Below, one piece after another: positions 26,172 to 35,679 of a stretch of DNA of 55,721 nucleotides. A program made the position numbers and the translations under genes. Position 1 is the first letter of the stretch. Every line of letters starts with the position of its first letter. The notes beneath the pieces are model-generated. The model searched no databases. It was not told the origin of the DNA and saw only the letters and a program-made list of their open reading frames with translations. The DNA is from Proteobacteria bacterium UBA7415 (GTDB taxonomy: Bacteria; Pseudomonadota; Gammaproteobacteria; Arenicellales; Arenicellaceae), in the NCBI GenBank assembly GCA_002470515.1, contig DKML01000021.1, positions 1 to 55,721 of the forward strand. The letters run 5' to 3'.

Positions 26172-27206
26172 ATGAATTCAAGCCAAAACACCTATTTTTC
26201 AACCCAAAACATGAGAAAGTCTGAAATTACGATGCTAGCAACATCAGCTCAAACATCAATTGCAGGCCACAAGATTGCTATTTTGGCCGGCGAGATAAGT
26301 TCTTTATTTGAACTCAGCTGTGCAGTTGAACTGTTCATTCTGCCTCGGCCTGAATTTCGTGAATGGTATTCCGGTGACGTGGTCAGCTTTGGCAACACTC
26401 AAGTACAAAGTTCTGCGGGGTTAAGCTTTAGCGTAACAGCAGTCAGTGATTTCAGCGATTACGACACGGTTTTGGTTCCCTCATGGCCAGTTGAACAATC
26501 TCCAATCGACAAAGCTTTAAAACGAACGCTTTTAGATTTTCATCTTAGAGGCGGTCGTTTAGTCAGTTTTTGCTCTGGTGCGTTTCTGCTCGGTAGATTA
26601 GGCATACTAGATAACCGAGAGGCTACGACGCATTGGCGCTATTCCGAACAATTTGAACAAGAGTTTCCCCACACGCAGTTTAAAAACAATGTGTTGTTTG
26701 TAGATCAAGGCTCAGTTGCTACGTCGGCAGGAAGTGCGGCTGCACTAGACTTGGGCATTGAACTAATTCGCCAAGATTTTGGTGCGCGCGCTGCGCAACT
26801 AGTCGCAAAGCGCTTGGTCGTATCGCCCTATCGCAAGGGTGGCCAAGCACAATTTTCTGAACAGCTCAATAATACGCACAGGGGTGATTTTGAAAACACA
26901 TTAACGTGGGTACAAAACAACCTTCAACAGTCAATTCGAGTTGAGGATATGGCGCAAAGTGCAAATATGTCGCGTCGCACCTTCGACCGCCAATTCAAAC
27001 TAAAAATGGGCCAAAGCCCCAATGCCTGGATCGTTAGTCAGCGCATCGAGCTGGCTCGATCTATCTTGGAGAACTCAAATCCACCGCTAGAGCAACTCGC
27101 CGAGCTTTCAGGGTTCGAAAACGCGGCAGCTTTGCGTCACCATTTTAAGCGACGACTAGGTGTAACACCGCGACAATACAAAGATCAGTTCTTAGCACAG
27201 CGCTAA
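26172..27206 (+). CDS. GlxA/FtrA-type AraC-family regulator with DJ-1/PfpI domain
   Basis: The N-terminal domain (about residues 30-200) is DJ-1/PfpI-like, with FCSGAFLLGRLGILDNREATTHW around the nucleophile-elbow Cys. The C-terminal 100 residues carry two AraC helix-turn-helix motifs, VEDMAQSANMSRRTFDRQFK and LEQLAELSGFENAAALRHHFK, ending in GVTPRQYKDQF. This is the architecture of GlxA/FtrA regulators. It is divergent from the rhodanese gene, its likely target. The first 20-odd residues before the DJ-1 domain are not conserved, and internal ATGs at 26211 and 26232 are possible starts. Confidence 0.88.
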   Translation: MNSSQNTYFSTQNMRKSEITMLATSAQTSIAGHKIAILAGEISSLFELSCAVELFILPRPEFREWYSGDVVSFGNTQVQSSAGLSFSVTAVSDFSDYDTVLVPSWPVEQSPIDKALKRTLLDFHLRGGRLVSFCSGAFLLGRLGILDNREATTHWRYSEQFEQEFPHTQFKNNVLFVDQGSVATSAGSAAALDLGIELIRQDFGARAAQLVAKRLVVSPYRKGGQAQFSEQLNNTHRGDFENTLTWVQNNLQQSIRVEDMAQSANMSRRTFDRQFKLKMGQSPNAWIVSQRIELARSILENSNPPLEQLAELSGFENAAALRHHFKRRLGVTPRQYKDQFLAQR

Positions 27207-27302
27207 TTCAAGAGTCACTGACAAACTCACATGGCTGCGCTATGCTTGCGCCCTAGAATTTTAGTAACAACTTTATTAGCAGCAACCTCAAAAAATATAA
27301 TT

Positions 27303-29459
27303 ATGGATATTTCCTCATCGCTCTCGCAAGACACTCAAATTCATTACCGAGCTTGCCACTTATGTGAAGCTATTTGTGGTCTAGAAATCACTACTCAAGG
27401 CGACACCATTAAAAGCATTAAGGGCGACAAGAATGACCCTGTTAGCCATGGCTATATTTGTCCAAAAGCCACAGCCATCGCCGATATACACTCCGACCCT
27501 GATCGAATTCGCCACCCCATGCGCAAGATTGATGGAGAATGGCATCAAGTTAGTTGGGAAGAAGCACTTGATTACACGGCTGAGCAATTGGTGGCATCGC
27601 AGACTAATCACGGCCCCAATAGCGTAGGCTTTTTTGCAGGCAATCCTGGCGTACACAACTACGGCAACATGACCCATGGTGCGTTGTTACGCAGAGCGAT
27701 TAAAACGCGTAATAACTTTTCGGCAACGTCACTGGATCAATTACCGCATCTTCTAGCCGCGCTAACAATGTACGGCCACCAATTTGCTGTGCCAGTACCC
27801 GACATTGACCGAACTCAATATTTCTTGATGCTAGGTGGTAATCCTTTAGCGTCAAACGGCAGCATGATGACCGTGCCAAACATTGTAAAGCGGCTTAAAG
27901 CGTTGCAAGCGCGTGATGGCAAGCTAATAATTGTAGATCCTCGTCGCAGCGAAACAGCAGACATGGCTGATCAGCACATGTTTATTCGCCCAGGCAGTGA
28001 TGCCTTTCTATTGATGGCTATTGTGCGTGAGTTGTTCACCAAAAACTTAGTCAGCCTTGGTCATTTAGCCGAGTTGATTGATGGCGTAGACGACGTTAGA
28101 CACGCCTCCCTACCCTACACCTTAGAACTGGCGGAACAACAGACTGGAATTAAAGCAGAACGAATTGCTGAAATCGCTCAATCTCTAGCAACCGTTGATA
28201 AAGCCGTTGTTTATGGCCGCATGGGCGTATCGGTCCAAGAATTTGGCGGACTTTGTCAATGGGCTATCCAAGTCATTAACTTGTTGATTGGCGCTATCGA
28301 TACAGAAGGTGGTGCAATACTTGCCTCACCTGCATTTGGTTACGTTAAACGCGGCACACCTGGCAAAGGTCATTTTGACGCGTTTCGATCTCGCGTAAGC
28401 AACTTGCCCGAGTTTGCAGGTGAGTTACCGGCTGTGGTCATGGCCGAAGAGATTCTAACGCCAGGCGAAGATCAAATTAAATCAATGGTAACCATCGCGG
28501 GCAACCCACTGATTTCATCAGCTAATACCGAAGCGCTAGAAGAAGCATTCGAGAGTTTGGATTTTTACGTTGCGATCGATTTTTACATCAACGCGACGAC
28601 GCGTCATGCGGATGTAATTTTACCGCCTACTAGCCCGTTGGAACATGACCACTACGATCTAGCGTTCTTGCGTTTAGCCGTACACAACAGCACGCGTTAC
28701 AACCCCGCGATCTACCCTAAGCCAGAAGGCTGCTTAGATGACTGGGAAATTTTCAATAAACTTAGCGCCAAGATAAGCACGCTTAAAGGCTTACCGTTCT
28801 CGCCTCTTCCAGAGCCAGTGGAGGTTATCGACCGAGGCATTCAGAGCGATGAATACAGTGAGGCCAAAGGCTCAGATTGGGCGCTCACCATGGATAAAAT
28901 CAAACAAGCTCCGCACGGTATCGACTTAGGTCCTCTTAAGCCGGGGTTAGAGGCGCGTCTAGCGAACGATTCTGGGCGTATAAATCTAGCGCCAGAAATC
29001 TATTTAGCAGACTTACCCCGCTTATTGGCCAAGTCAGAGCATAGCCAAGAAGAAGGTCGCGATTTATTGTTGATTGGTCGCCGCCATATTCGCAGCAACA
29101 ATTCATGGATGCATAACTACCACTGTTTAGTTAAAGGCAAGCCACGTTGGCAGTTATTGATGAACCCAGAAGATTTAGCAGCACGCGGATTGCAAGACGA
29201 CGACGATGTGGTTATTACGTCTAGGGTCGGTACGGTGACGACTAAAGTGGTGTCGAGCGATGAGCTAATGCCTGGCGTAATTAGCCTCCCACATGGATGG
29301 GGGCATACTAAGCCTGGTATTAAGATGGAGATAGCGAGTAAACAAGAAGGCGCTAACTGCAACCGCTTAACCGATGATCGCTTTTATGATGCACTGTGTG
29401 GAAACGCCGCGTTAAACGGTGTGCCTGTTAGCGTAAGTAAAGCAAGCGTTGCAGCATAG
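27303..29459 (+). CDS. Molybdopterin-dependent oxidoreductase with one 4Fe-4S site
   Basis: A DMSO-reductase-superfamily enzyme of 718 residues. Cys18, Cys21, Cys25 and Cys53 (ACHLCEAICG...GYICPKA) bind an N-terminal 4Fe-4S cluster. Conserved cofactor regions include VGFFAGNPG, MLGGNPLASNGSMMT, IIVDPRRSETADMADQH, RPGSDAFLLMAIVREL and YGRMGVSVQEFG. The C-terminal molybdopterin-dinucleotide domain includes LLLIGRRHIRSNNSWMHNY. The metal-ligand region reads SATSLDQLPH with no Cys or selenocysteine. No Tat signal or electron-transfer partner gene is adjacent, so it is probably cytoplasmic and its substrate is unknown. The start is set at MDISS; an ATG 24 codons earlier is possible. Confidence 0.85.
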   Translation: MDISSSLSQDTQIHYRACHLCEAICGLEITTQGDTIKSIKGDKNDPVSHGYICPKATAIADIHSDPDRIRHPMRKIDGEWHQVSWEEALDYTAEQLVASQTNHGPNSVGFFAGNPGVHNYGNMTHGALLRRAIKTRNNFSATSLDQLPHLLAALTMYGHQFAVPVPDIDRTQYFLMLGGNPLASNGSMMTVPNIVKRLKALQARDGKLIIVDPRRSETADMADQHMFIRPGSDAFLLMAIVRELFTKNLVSLGHLAELIDGVDDVRHASLPYTLELAEQQTGIKAERIAEIAQSLATVDKAVVYGRMGVSVQEFGGLCQWAIQVINLLIGAIDTEGGAILASPAFGYVKRGTPGKGHFDAFRSRVSNLPEFAGELPAVVMAEEILTPGEDQIKSMVTIAGNPLISSANTEALEEAFESLDFYVAIDFYINATTRHADVILPPTSPLEHDHYDLAFLRLAVHNSTRYNPAIYPKPEGCLDDWEIFNKLSAKISTLKGLPFSPLPEPVEVIDRGIQSDEYSEAKGSDWALTMDKIKQAPHGIDLGPLKPGLEARLANDSGRINLAPEIYLADLPRLLAKSEHSQEEGRDLLLIGRRHIRSNNSWMHNYHCLVKGKPRWQLLMNPEDLAARGLQDDDDVVITSRVGTVTTKVVSSDELMPGVISLPHGWGHTKPGIKMEIASKQEGANCNRLTDDRFYDALCGNAALNGVPVSVSKASVAA

Positions 29460-29535
29460 CAGCCCCTTTAGACGCTAGCCCAGGAACTCATCACACTCAA
29501 GAACCTGGGTGTTGAGAAAAATTAGTGCAGAGCAA

Positions 29536-29565
29536 TTTGAGTGCTCAGAAATCAGAGCACTCAAA
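29536..29565. terminator. Perfect 11-bp inverted repeat between convergent genes
   Basis: TTTGAGTGCTC at 29536-29546 and GAGCACTCAAA at 29555-29565 flank an eight-base loop. The hairpin lies between the molybdopterin oxidoreductase gene and the converging DUF1653-ABM gene, overlapping the latter's stop codon. It is a likely two-way terminator, though the T tracts are short. Confidence 0.6.
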
Positions 29566-30091
29566 GATCATAGTACTCGACCGTTGGGAATGGCTCGTAA
29601 AAATGGTGTAGCAAAGCACTCCATTGCGCGTAGTCATTAGACTGCCTAAAGCCCAAACGGTGATCGTCTATGGACTGCCACACCACTTCTAACAGGTATT
29701 GCCCTGCGCTTTCTGTTCTCGCTCTTAACTGATGGTCAATGTATCCAGACTGACGCTCAATGAGCGCTGCTGCTTGTTCAAATGCTTTTAAAAAAACATC
29801 GTCCTGCCCTTCCTTGACGTTTAACTTTGCTATTTCTAGAACCATCGTCTGGTTTTCTAGATAGGCGAATCTCGGTACGGGCTTGCTGCCTTCTGCAGTT
29901 GCCACGCTCTCTACAAACATCTCTAACGGCCGACTCCATAAGCCCTTTTGGCCGTACAACGCTTGGTATAACACCAATAGCTCTTGTGATTCAGAGTGAG
30001 TAGTAACACCCAACACGCGATATAGGGGGCCCTTATAATGCTGGTAGAGCCCAGTTTTTATCTGCGCCTTGTGCTGATTATGTTCAGACAT
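29561..30091 (-). CDS. Fusion of DUF1653 and antibiotic-biosynthesis-monooxygenase-like (ABM) domain
   Basis: Residues 1-80 match DUF1653: TGLYQHYKGPLYRVLGVTTHS, LVLYQALYG and LWSRPLEMF. Residues 83-176 match the ABM dimeric alpha/beta-barrel: VLEIAKLNVKEGQDDVFLKAF, IDHQLRARTE, YLLEVVWQSIDDH and a C-terminal HHFYEPFPTVEYY. DUF1653 usually occurs alone at about 70-80 residues, so the pair in one protein is unusual. ABM domains oxidise aromatic substrates or act as heme- or ligand-binding modules; no specific reaction can be assigned. It follows parE by 9 bp. Confidence 0.82.
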   Translation of the reverse strand: MSEHNQHKAQIKTGLYQHYKGPLYRVLGVTTHSESQELLVLYQALYGQKGLWSRPLEMFVESVATAEGSKPVPRFAYLENQTMVLEIAKLNVKEGQDDVFLKAFEQAAALIERQSGYIDHQLRARTESAGQYLLEVVWQSIDDHRLGFRQSNDYAQWSALLHHFYEPFPTVEYYDL

Positions 30092-30100
30092 AAGCTAAGT

Positions 30101-31990
30101 CTAAACCTCGGCCTGATCGCCTTTATCACTCAACCATTTCTTACGTGCCGGCACTTCCTTTTTGGCCAACAACATATTCATAATTTTGTTAGTGCTGTCA
30201 CCCGGATTGATATTCATTTGAACGAGACGACGATGATCATGCTGCATTGTGGTTTCACGCAGTTGACTCGGGTTCATCTCGCCTAAGCCCTTAAAGCGCT
30301 GCACATTGATTTTGGCGTTGGCTTTCTCGGCTTTGATCTTAGCAATAATTTGATCGTGCTCAGCATCATCAAGCGCGTAAAACACCTGTTTGGCCTGATC
30401 AATACGATACAAAGGCGGCATTGCTACATATAAGTGCCCTGCTTCGACCAGCGCTCGAAAATGTCTTACAAACAAGGCGCACAGCAATGTGGCGATGTGC
30501 AACCCATCGGAATCGGCGTCAGCCAATATGCAGATCTTTCCATAACGCAAACCTTCAAGATTGTTTGAGCCAGGATCAACCCCTATGGCAACCGAAATAT
30601 CATGCACCTCTTGCGATGCCAATACTTGAGATGATTCAACTTCCCATGTATTCAGAATCTTACCGCGTAACGGCATAATCGCCTGTGTTTTACGGTCACG
30701 AGCTTGTTTAGCTGACCCACCAGCAGAGTCTCCTTCTACCAAAAACAGCTCCGTCACATCTAAGTCTTCACTTGAGCAATCGGCTAATTTGCCGGGCAGT
30801 GCGGGGCCTGAGGTGATCTTTTTACGCGTGACTTTCTTGGCTGATTTCAAACGACTTTGAGCATTTTCTATCGCCAATCCTGCTATCTGTTCACCTTCCG
30901 CTACATTCTGATTCAACCACAAGGCAAAGGCATCTTTAACCTTGGTTGATATAAACAATAAAATCTCACGAGATGAAAGTTTTTCTTTGGTTTGACCTGA
31001 GAATTGCGGGTCCTTCATCCGAACGCTTAACACGTACTGACATTGACTCCACACGTCATCGGGTGAAATCTTGACGCCTTTTGGCAAGAGATTGCGAAAA
31101 TCACAAAATTCGCGTATCGCTTCAGTTAACCCTATTCTCAAACCATTAACGTGGGTACCGCCTTGTATGGTCGGAATAAGGTTCACATAGCTCTCAGTAA
31201 TCAACTCTGCAACTGAGGCAGACCAAGCGACAATCCATTCAACTTGCTCGTCTTTACTTTTTTCTATGCCTTGAAAGCCCTCAACAGGCAGACGTTCGTT
31301 GTCGCCCAATGCCCCCATGAGATACGCCTTTAGACCATCTTCATAGTACCAAGACTGGTTGTTCTGCGGCTTAGCCTCATCTTCAAACACAATGGTCAAG
31401 CCGGGGCTCAATACAGCCTTAGCACGCAAGAGCCTGCATAGACGACCCACATGAATATTGGGCGAGTCAAAGAACACAGCATCTGGCCAGAAACGAATTT
31501 TAGTGCCTGTATTGCGCAAACCGACGGTTCCGATCTCTTCTAGATCAGAGGTTTTAAGGCCATTGGCAAACGCCATATTGTATTCTTTGCCACCACGCCT
31601 AACCCAAACCTCAAGGTGCTTAGACAGGGCGTTGACCACTGAAATACCAACACCATGCAGACCGCCTGAAAATTCATAGCTCTTGTTAGAAAACTTACCG
31701 CCCGCGTGCAGTTTGGTCATAATGACCTCTACGCCAGGAATTTTTTCTTCTGGGTGTATGTCAACGGGCATCCCACGGCCGTCATCGACAATCTCTACTG
31801 ATCCATCTTTGTACACGGTAACTTCAATCTTCTTGCAGTACCCTGCTATTGCTTCGTCAACGCTATTGTCTACGACCTCTTGCACAAGATGATTGGGGCG
31901 CTCAGTCGCGGTATACATGCCAGGGCGCTTGCGCACCGGTTCGAGTCCGGTTAGGACTTCAATAGCGGAAGAATCGTAATCTGAGGCCAT
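30101..31990 (-). CDS. parE: DNA topoisomerase IV subunit B
   Basis: ParE supplies the ATPase and part of the DNA-gate for chromosome decatenation. The start at MASDYDSSAIEVLTGLEPVR gives 629 residues, the usual length; the open frame upstream is not family-like. The GHKL ATPase motifs are VVDNSVDEA, DDGRGMPVD, GGLHGVGISVVNALS and a QTK loop (SGQTKEKLSS). The TOPRIM domain has LFLVEGDSAGGSAKQARDRK and ILADADSDGLHI, and the C-terminus ends QRFKGLGEMNPSQL. It is divergent from xseB and followed by the DUF1653-ABM gene. Confidence 0.97.
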   Translation of the reverse strand: MASDYDSSAIEVLTGLEPVRKRPGMYTATERPNHLVQEVVDNSVDEAIAGYCKKIEVTVYKDGSVEIVDDGRGMPVDIHPEEKIPGVEVIMTKLHAGGKFSNKSYEFSGGLHGVGISVVNALSKHLEVWVRRGGKEYNMAFANGLKTSDLEEIGTVGLRNTGTKIRFWPDAVFFDSPNIHVGRLCRLLRAKAVLSPGLTIVFEDEAKPQNNQSWYYEDGLKAYLMGALGDNERLPVEGFQGIEKSKDEQVEWIVAWSASVAELITESYVNLIPTIQGGTHVNGLRIGLTEAIREFCDFRNLLPKGVKISPDDVWSQCQYVLSVRMKDPQFSGQTKEKLSSREILLFISTKVKDAFALWLNQNVAEGEQIAGLAIENAQSRLKSAKKVTRKKITSGPALPGKLADCSSEDLDVTELFLVEGDSAGGSAKQARDRKTQAIMPLRGKILNTWEVESSQVLASQEVHDISVAIGVDPGSNNLEGLRYGKICILADADSDGLHIATLLCALFVRHFRALVEAGHLYVAMPPLYRIDQAKQVFYALDDAEHDQIIAKIKAEKANAKINVQRFKGLGEMNPSQLRETTMQHDHRRLVQMNINPGDSTNKIMNMLLAKKEVPARKKWLSDKGDQAEV

Positions 31991-32020
31991 AGTTTGAATA
32001 GATTTACTTAAAATCTGAGT

Positions 32021-32052
32021 AATAGAACTGTTGAGCAATAGAACTGTTGAGT
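32021..32052. repeat. 16-bp tandem duplication upstream of parE
   Basis: AATAGAACTGTTGAGC (32021-32036) is followed directly by AATAGAACTGTTGAGT (32037-32052), 15 of 16 bases identical. The pair lies 31-62 bases upstream of the chosen parE start, in the likely 5' untranslated region. Confidence 0.85.
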
Positions 32053-32321
32053 AGCAAACAGTAAGGATGGAGCGTAAGTTTACCTTCAACTGAAAATGCA
32101 GAGAAGAAACCCAAACCAAGACCGCGATTTTAGCGCGAAAGCCTTCGTTGGAGAATCACTAAGCGCTCAGATGAGTGCATTTTCTCCCTTTTATTTCTTG
32201 AGGTGGTAAAATTTGCGACTCAGACCACTCAATACGTCTGCTTGAGCAAAACTTAACGGGTTTAAGCCGTACTTTTTAGTCATGCTATATACGTAGCACT
32301 AAACCGAACAAATATTTTCGA

Positions 32322-32579
32322 ATGAGCAAAACCAACGAAACAAAAACAGATCTTACTTTCGAGCAAGCCTTTAACGAGTTAGAAGCGTTAGTTGAACGAA
32401 TGGAGCGCGGACAACAGAACCTAGAGGATTCCCTGGGTGATTTTGAACGAGGCGTGGGATTGATGAAGCACTGCCACAGCGTTTTAAAGTCAGCAGAGCA
32501 ACAGGTTGAAATTTTAGTAAAAGACAGTGACGGTCTTTTTGTGACTAAGGCACTCGAACCATCATCCTCTGATAGCTAA
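32322..32579 (+). CDS. xseB: Exodeoxyribonuclease VII small subunit
   Basis: An 85-residue protein with the family blocks FEQAFNELEALVERMERGQQNLEDSL and FERGVGLMKHC. It partners the XseA large subunit in degradation of single-stranded DNA. Its position directly before ispA and dxs is the usual gammaproteobacterial order. It starts the plus-strand isoprenoid cluster, 35 bp before ispA. Confidence 0.95.
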   Translation: MSKTNETKTDLTFEQAFNELEALVERMERGQQNLEDSLGDFERGVGLMKHCHSVLKSAEQQVEILVKDSDGLFVTKALEPSSSDS

Positions 32580-32614
32580 GAACTAGATAACTAAAACCTA
32601 GACAGCCAGACAGT

Positions 32615-33550
32615 ATGCCTACTAATTTCGTATCCGCGGCCTCCCCAAGAAAGATTGACATCCAGGCTTGGCAAGTTGACCGCTTGGCGATGCTTGAGGC
32701 ATTTCTAAAACGCACCCTAGACGAATCTGAGGTACCTGAGCGCCTTAGAGAAGCGATGGGCTACTCGTTGTTATCCGCAGGCAAGAGAATTCGCGGATTG
32801 CTGGTTTACGCGACGGGAGACGCCCTAGCCGCGCCACTAGACTTGCTAACGCCTACCGCTGCCGCATTAGAATGCATTCACGCGTACTCACTGATTCATG
32901 ACGACTTACCCGCCATGGATGATGATGATTTACGTCGTGGCAAGCCAAGCAACCACATAGAATTTGACGAAGCGACTGCAATTTTGGCTGGTGATGCGTT
33001 ACTTACTTTAGCATTTGAGCTCATCAGCTCAACAGAACACCCGTTTAAAGCTGAGCAAAGCGTACGAATCATGCAGCAGCTTGCTGTGTCTGCAGGTCGT
33101 TCTGGGATGGTTGGCGGGCAAATGCTCGACATTCAGGCAACAGGTAAGCAGGTAAGTCTTGAGCACCTACAATCTATCCATTCAGCTAAAACCGGAGCGC
33201 TAATCAAGGCTTCTGTGCTTTGTGGCGCATATTGTGGCGCAGATGCAAACACAGCATCATCAGGCTCTGCCCTCACTGCGCTTAACCTTTACGCTGATAA
33301 CATAGGACTGGCATTTCAAATAATGGATGACATTTTAGATGAAACATCCGATACAAAAACACTAGGCAAGCAAGCAGGAGCTGATCGAGCTTTAGATAAA
33401 TCCACCTATCCACAATTATTGGGGTTACAAGAATCTCGCGCTTTAGCAGAGAAACTTTTACAAGAAGCGTTGGAAAGCATTGAGCCAATCAGTGATAATA
33501 CCGACCCTTTAAAGCATCTTGCCGAGAGAGTAGTGACGCGAGTTTATTGA
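32615..33550 (+). CDS. ispA: Farnesyl-diphosphate synthase (short-chain polyprenyl synthase)
   Basis: Condenses IPP with DMAPP and geranyl-PP to farnesyl-PP. The first Asp-rich motif is in YSLIHDDLPAMDDDDLRRGKP, the second in LAFQIMDDILDET. GKRIRGLLVYATGDALA near residue 55 binds IPP. The N-terminus has about 15 extra residues compared with E. coli IspA, so an internal start is possible, although no better ATG with a ribosome binding site is evident. It is the middle gene of xseB-ispA-dxs. Confidence 0.95.
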   Translation: MPTNFVSAASPRKIDIQAWQVDRLAMLEAFLKRTLDESEVPERLREAMGYSLLSAGKRIRGLLVYATGDALAAPLDLLTPTAAALECIHAYSLIHDDLPAMDDDDLRRGKPSNHIEFDEATAILAGDALLTLAFELISSTEHPFKAEQSVRIMQQLAVSAGRSGMVGGQMLDIQATGKQVSLEHLQSIHSAKTGALIKASVLCGAYCGADANTASSGSALTALNLYADNIGLAFQIMDDILDETSDTKTLGKQAGADRALDKSTYPQLLGLQESRALAEKLLQEALESIEPISDNTDPLKHLAERVVTRVY

Positions 33551-33617
33551 CCGACGGTTTTTTTGTAAATCAGAACCCTCCTCCCTTTAGACGCACTTAG
33601 CCCACAACCGACCGCCA

Positions 33618-33632
33618 TTTGCTGAAAGCAAA
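33618..33632. other. Small hairpin in the ispA-dxs spacer
   Basis: TTTGCT GAA AGCAAA forms a six-pair stem with a three-base loop. It is not followed by a T tract, so it is not a convincing terminator. It may be an RNA-processing or mRNA-stability element. Confidence 0.3.
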
Positions 33633-33677
33633 CACCCAGTTTCGTAATTAAAGAATAGCAGCCAGTGAAGAATTAGA

Positions 33678-35612
33678 GTGTCAGAACTAAACGACAAGTA
33701 CCCATTATTAGCGACGATTAATTCGCCAGTGGATCTGCGTGCCTGCGAGGAGCAACAGCTTCAGCAAGTGTGCGATGAAACTCGCCAGTTTCTAATCGAC
33801 ACTGTTGCAAAAATTGGCGGCCATTTAGCCGCAGGGCTCGGTACGGTTGAGCTAACCACAGCCTTACATTACGTTTTCGAAACGCCTTACGATCGCGTCG
33901 TATGGGATATTGGTCATCAAGCTTATCCTCACAAGATTCTTACGGGCCGCCGAGACAGCCTGCACACAATCCGCCAAGCCGGAGGACTTTCAGGCTTTTT
34001 AAAACGCTCAGAGAGCGAATACGACACTTTTGGTGCTGGGCATTCCAGTACATCTATCAGCGCTGCCTTAGGGATGGCCGTAGCTGCCGCTCAAAAAAAG
34101 GAGCAACGCGAAGTGGTTGCTATAATCGGCGATGGCGCACTGACAGCAGGCATGGCGTTTGAGGCCTTGAACAATGCTGGCGACATGGATGCCAACATAT
34201 TGGTCATTCTCAACGACAACGACATGTCTATTTCACCGAATGTCGGTGCTCTTAAAAACTATTTAACCCGTTTGATGACCGGCCCTACTGTTTCTTCAGT
34301 GCGTCGCGGCACCAAGAAAGCCCTAAGTTCAATCCCACCAGTGCGTGACTACGCACGCCGTTGGGAAGAACATATTAAGGGCATGGTTCTGCCCAGCACT
34401 CTGTTTGAAGAGCTAGGCTTCTATTATGCCGGCCCTATTGATGGTCACGACATTGAAACACTCGTCACCACCCTTAGAAACTTAAAAGAGATTGACGGTC
34501 CTAAGTTGCTGCATGTGGTCACCAAGAAAGGCAAAGGTTTTGAGCCTGCTGAAGGCGCGCCCATTAAGTTCCATGGCGTTTCTCCATTTAACCCAGACAC
34601 GGGTGAAACCGGCGCATCGTCAAAAGCGCGCACGTTTACTCATGTTTTTGGTGATTGGCTATGCGATATGGCCGCCCAAGATGAGCAACTGATTGGTATT
34701 ACGCCAGCCATGCGAGAAGGATCAGGTCTGGTGCGCTTTTCACAAGAATACCCAGACCGATACTTTGACGTCGCTATTGCCGAGCAACATGCACTGACCT
34801 TTGCGGCGGGCATTGCCGCAGACGGTTTGAAGCCTGTTGTGGCGATCTATTCAACGTTCTTGCAGCGCGCCTACGATCAGCTTATTCACGATATAAGCGT
34901 GCAAGACCTAGATGTAATGCTTGCTATAGACCGCGCAGGCCTAGTGGGCGCTGACGGAGCCACTCATGCTGGCGTATTTGATCTAACCTACTTAAGGTGT
35001 ATTCCCCACTGCGTAATCTACGCCCCATCAGACGAAGCTGAATGTCGCGACATGTTGTTTAGTGCCTATATGCACAAAGGACTTACCGCCGTTAGATATC
35101 CTCGCGGGACTGGCTGCGGTGCGGTCGAATCAAAAGTCATGCAAGAGATACCTTTAGGCACCGCGCAGCTTAAACGCGAGGGCCAACGAGTTGCCATATT
35201 GTGTTTCGGCACGCTGTTACACCCTGCGCTAGAAGCTGCACAAGAACTGGATGCGACCGTTGTTAACATGCGCTTCGTTAAACCACTGGATCAAGAGATG
35301 CTGGATCAGGTAGTCGCAAGCCATGACGTAATAGTAACGATTGAAGAAAATGTAGTTGCGGGTGGTGCAGGGTCTGGTGTTAACGAATACCTAGTTGCAC
35401 AAGGATCCACAAAACCGGTATTGAATTTAGGGCTTCCAGACCGATATATGGATCATGGCAGCCAAAACGAATTACTCAGCGAGTGCGGTCTAGACGCTGT
35501 AGGAATTATTAAATCCATCAACGCGTTCTACTCCGCGAGCGATGACAATGCTAACCAAGCACTGGCCTCAGGCACAATAAGTAATGTAGGCAATGCAGGA
35601 AAGCTCAAATAG
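33678..35612 (+). CDS. dxs: 1-deoxy-D-xylulose-5-phosphate synthase
   Basis: A thiamine-diphosphate enzyme that commits pyruvate and glyceraldehyde-3-phosphate to the MEP isoprenoid pathway. Landmarks are [19 protein letters not shown], the ThDP motif [15 protein letters not shown]...[26 protein letters not shown] with the catalytic Glu, and [17 protein letters not shown]. It has 644 residues. The reading frame opens with a GTG, consistent with the family N-terminus ([14 protein letters not shown]). A Ser/Ala/Asn-rich C-terminal extension of about 20 residues is present. Confidence 0.96.
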   Translation: MSELNDKYPLLATINSPVDLRACEEQQLQQVCDETRQFLIDTVAKIGGHLAAGLGTVELTTALHYVFETPYDRVVWDIGHQAYPHKILTGRRDSLHTIRQAGGLSGFLKRSESEYDTFGAGHSSTSISAALGMAVAAAQKKEQREVVAIIGDGALTAGMAFEALNNAGDMDANILVILNDNDMSISPNVGALKNYLTRLMTGPTVSSVRRGTKKALSSIPPVRDYARRWEEHIKGMVLPSTLFEELGFYYAGPIDGHDIETLVTTLRNLKEIDGPKLLHVVTKKGKGFEPAEGAPIKFHGVSPFNPDTGETGASSKARTFTHVFGDWLCDMAAQDEQLIGITPAMREGSGLVRFSQEYPDRYFDVAIAEQHALTFAAGIAADGLKPVVAIYSTFLQRAYDQLIHDISVQDLDVMLAIDRAGLVGADGATHAGVFDLTYLRCIPHCVIYAPSDEAECRDMLFSAYMHKGLTAVRYPRGTGCGAVESKVMQEIPLGTAQLKREGQRVAILCFGTLLHPALEAAQELDATVVNMRFVKPLDQEMLDQVVASHDVIVTIEENVVAGGAGSGVNEYLVAQGSTKPVLNLGLPDRYMDHGSQNELLSECGLDAVGIIKSINAFYSASDDNANQALASGTISNVGNAGKLK

Positions 35613-35639
35613 GTTAAGAGTTTTTTCAAAACTCGAATA

Positions 35640-35665
35640 CAGTTAGCGCAGACAACTAGCGCAAA
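35640..35665. repeat. Degenerate 13-bp direct repeat before folE2
   Basis: CAGTTAGCGCAGA (35640-35652) is followed by CAACTAGCGCAAA (35653-35665), with 10 of 13 positions identical, just upstream of the folE2 ribosome binding site. Confidence 0.55.
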
Positions 35666-35679
35666 TAGGAAGTTTCACC

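Noticed and set aside
31991..32119. Longer parE start
   Set aside because: The extra 43 residues are unlike ParE and include the tandem duplication; family members begin at the MASDYDSS-like start.
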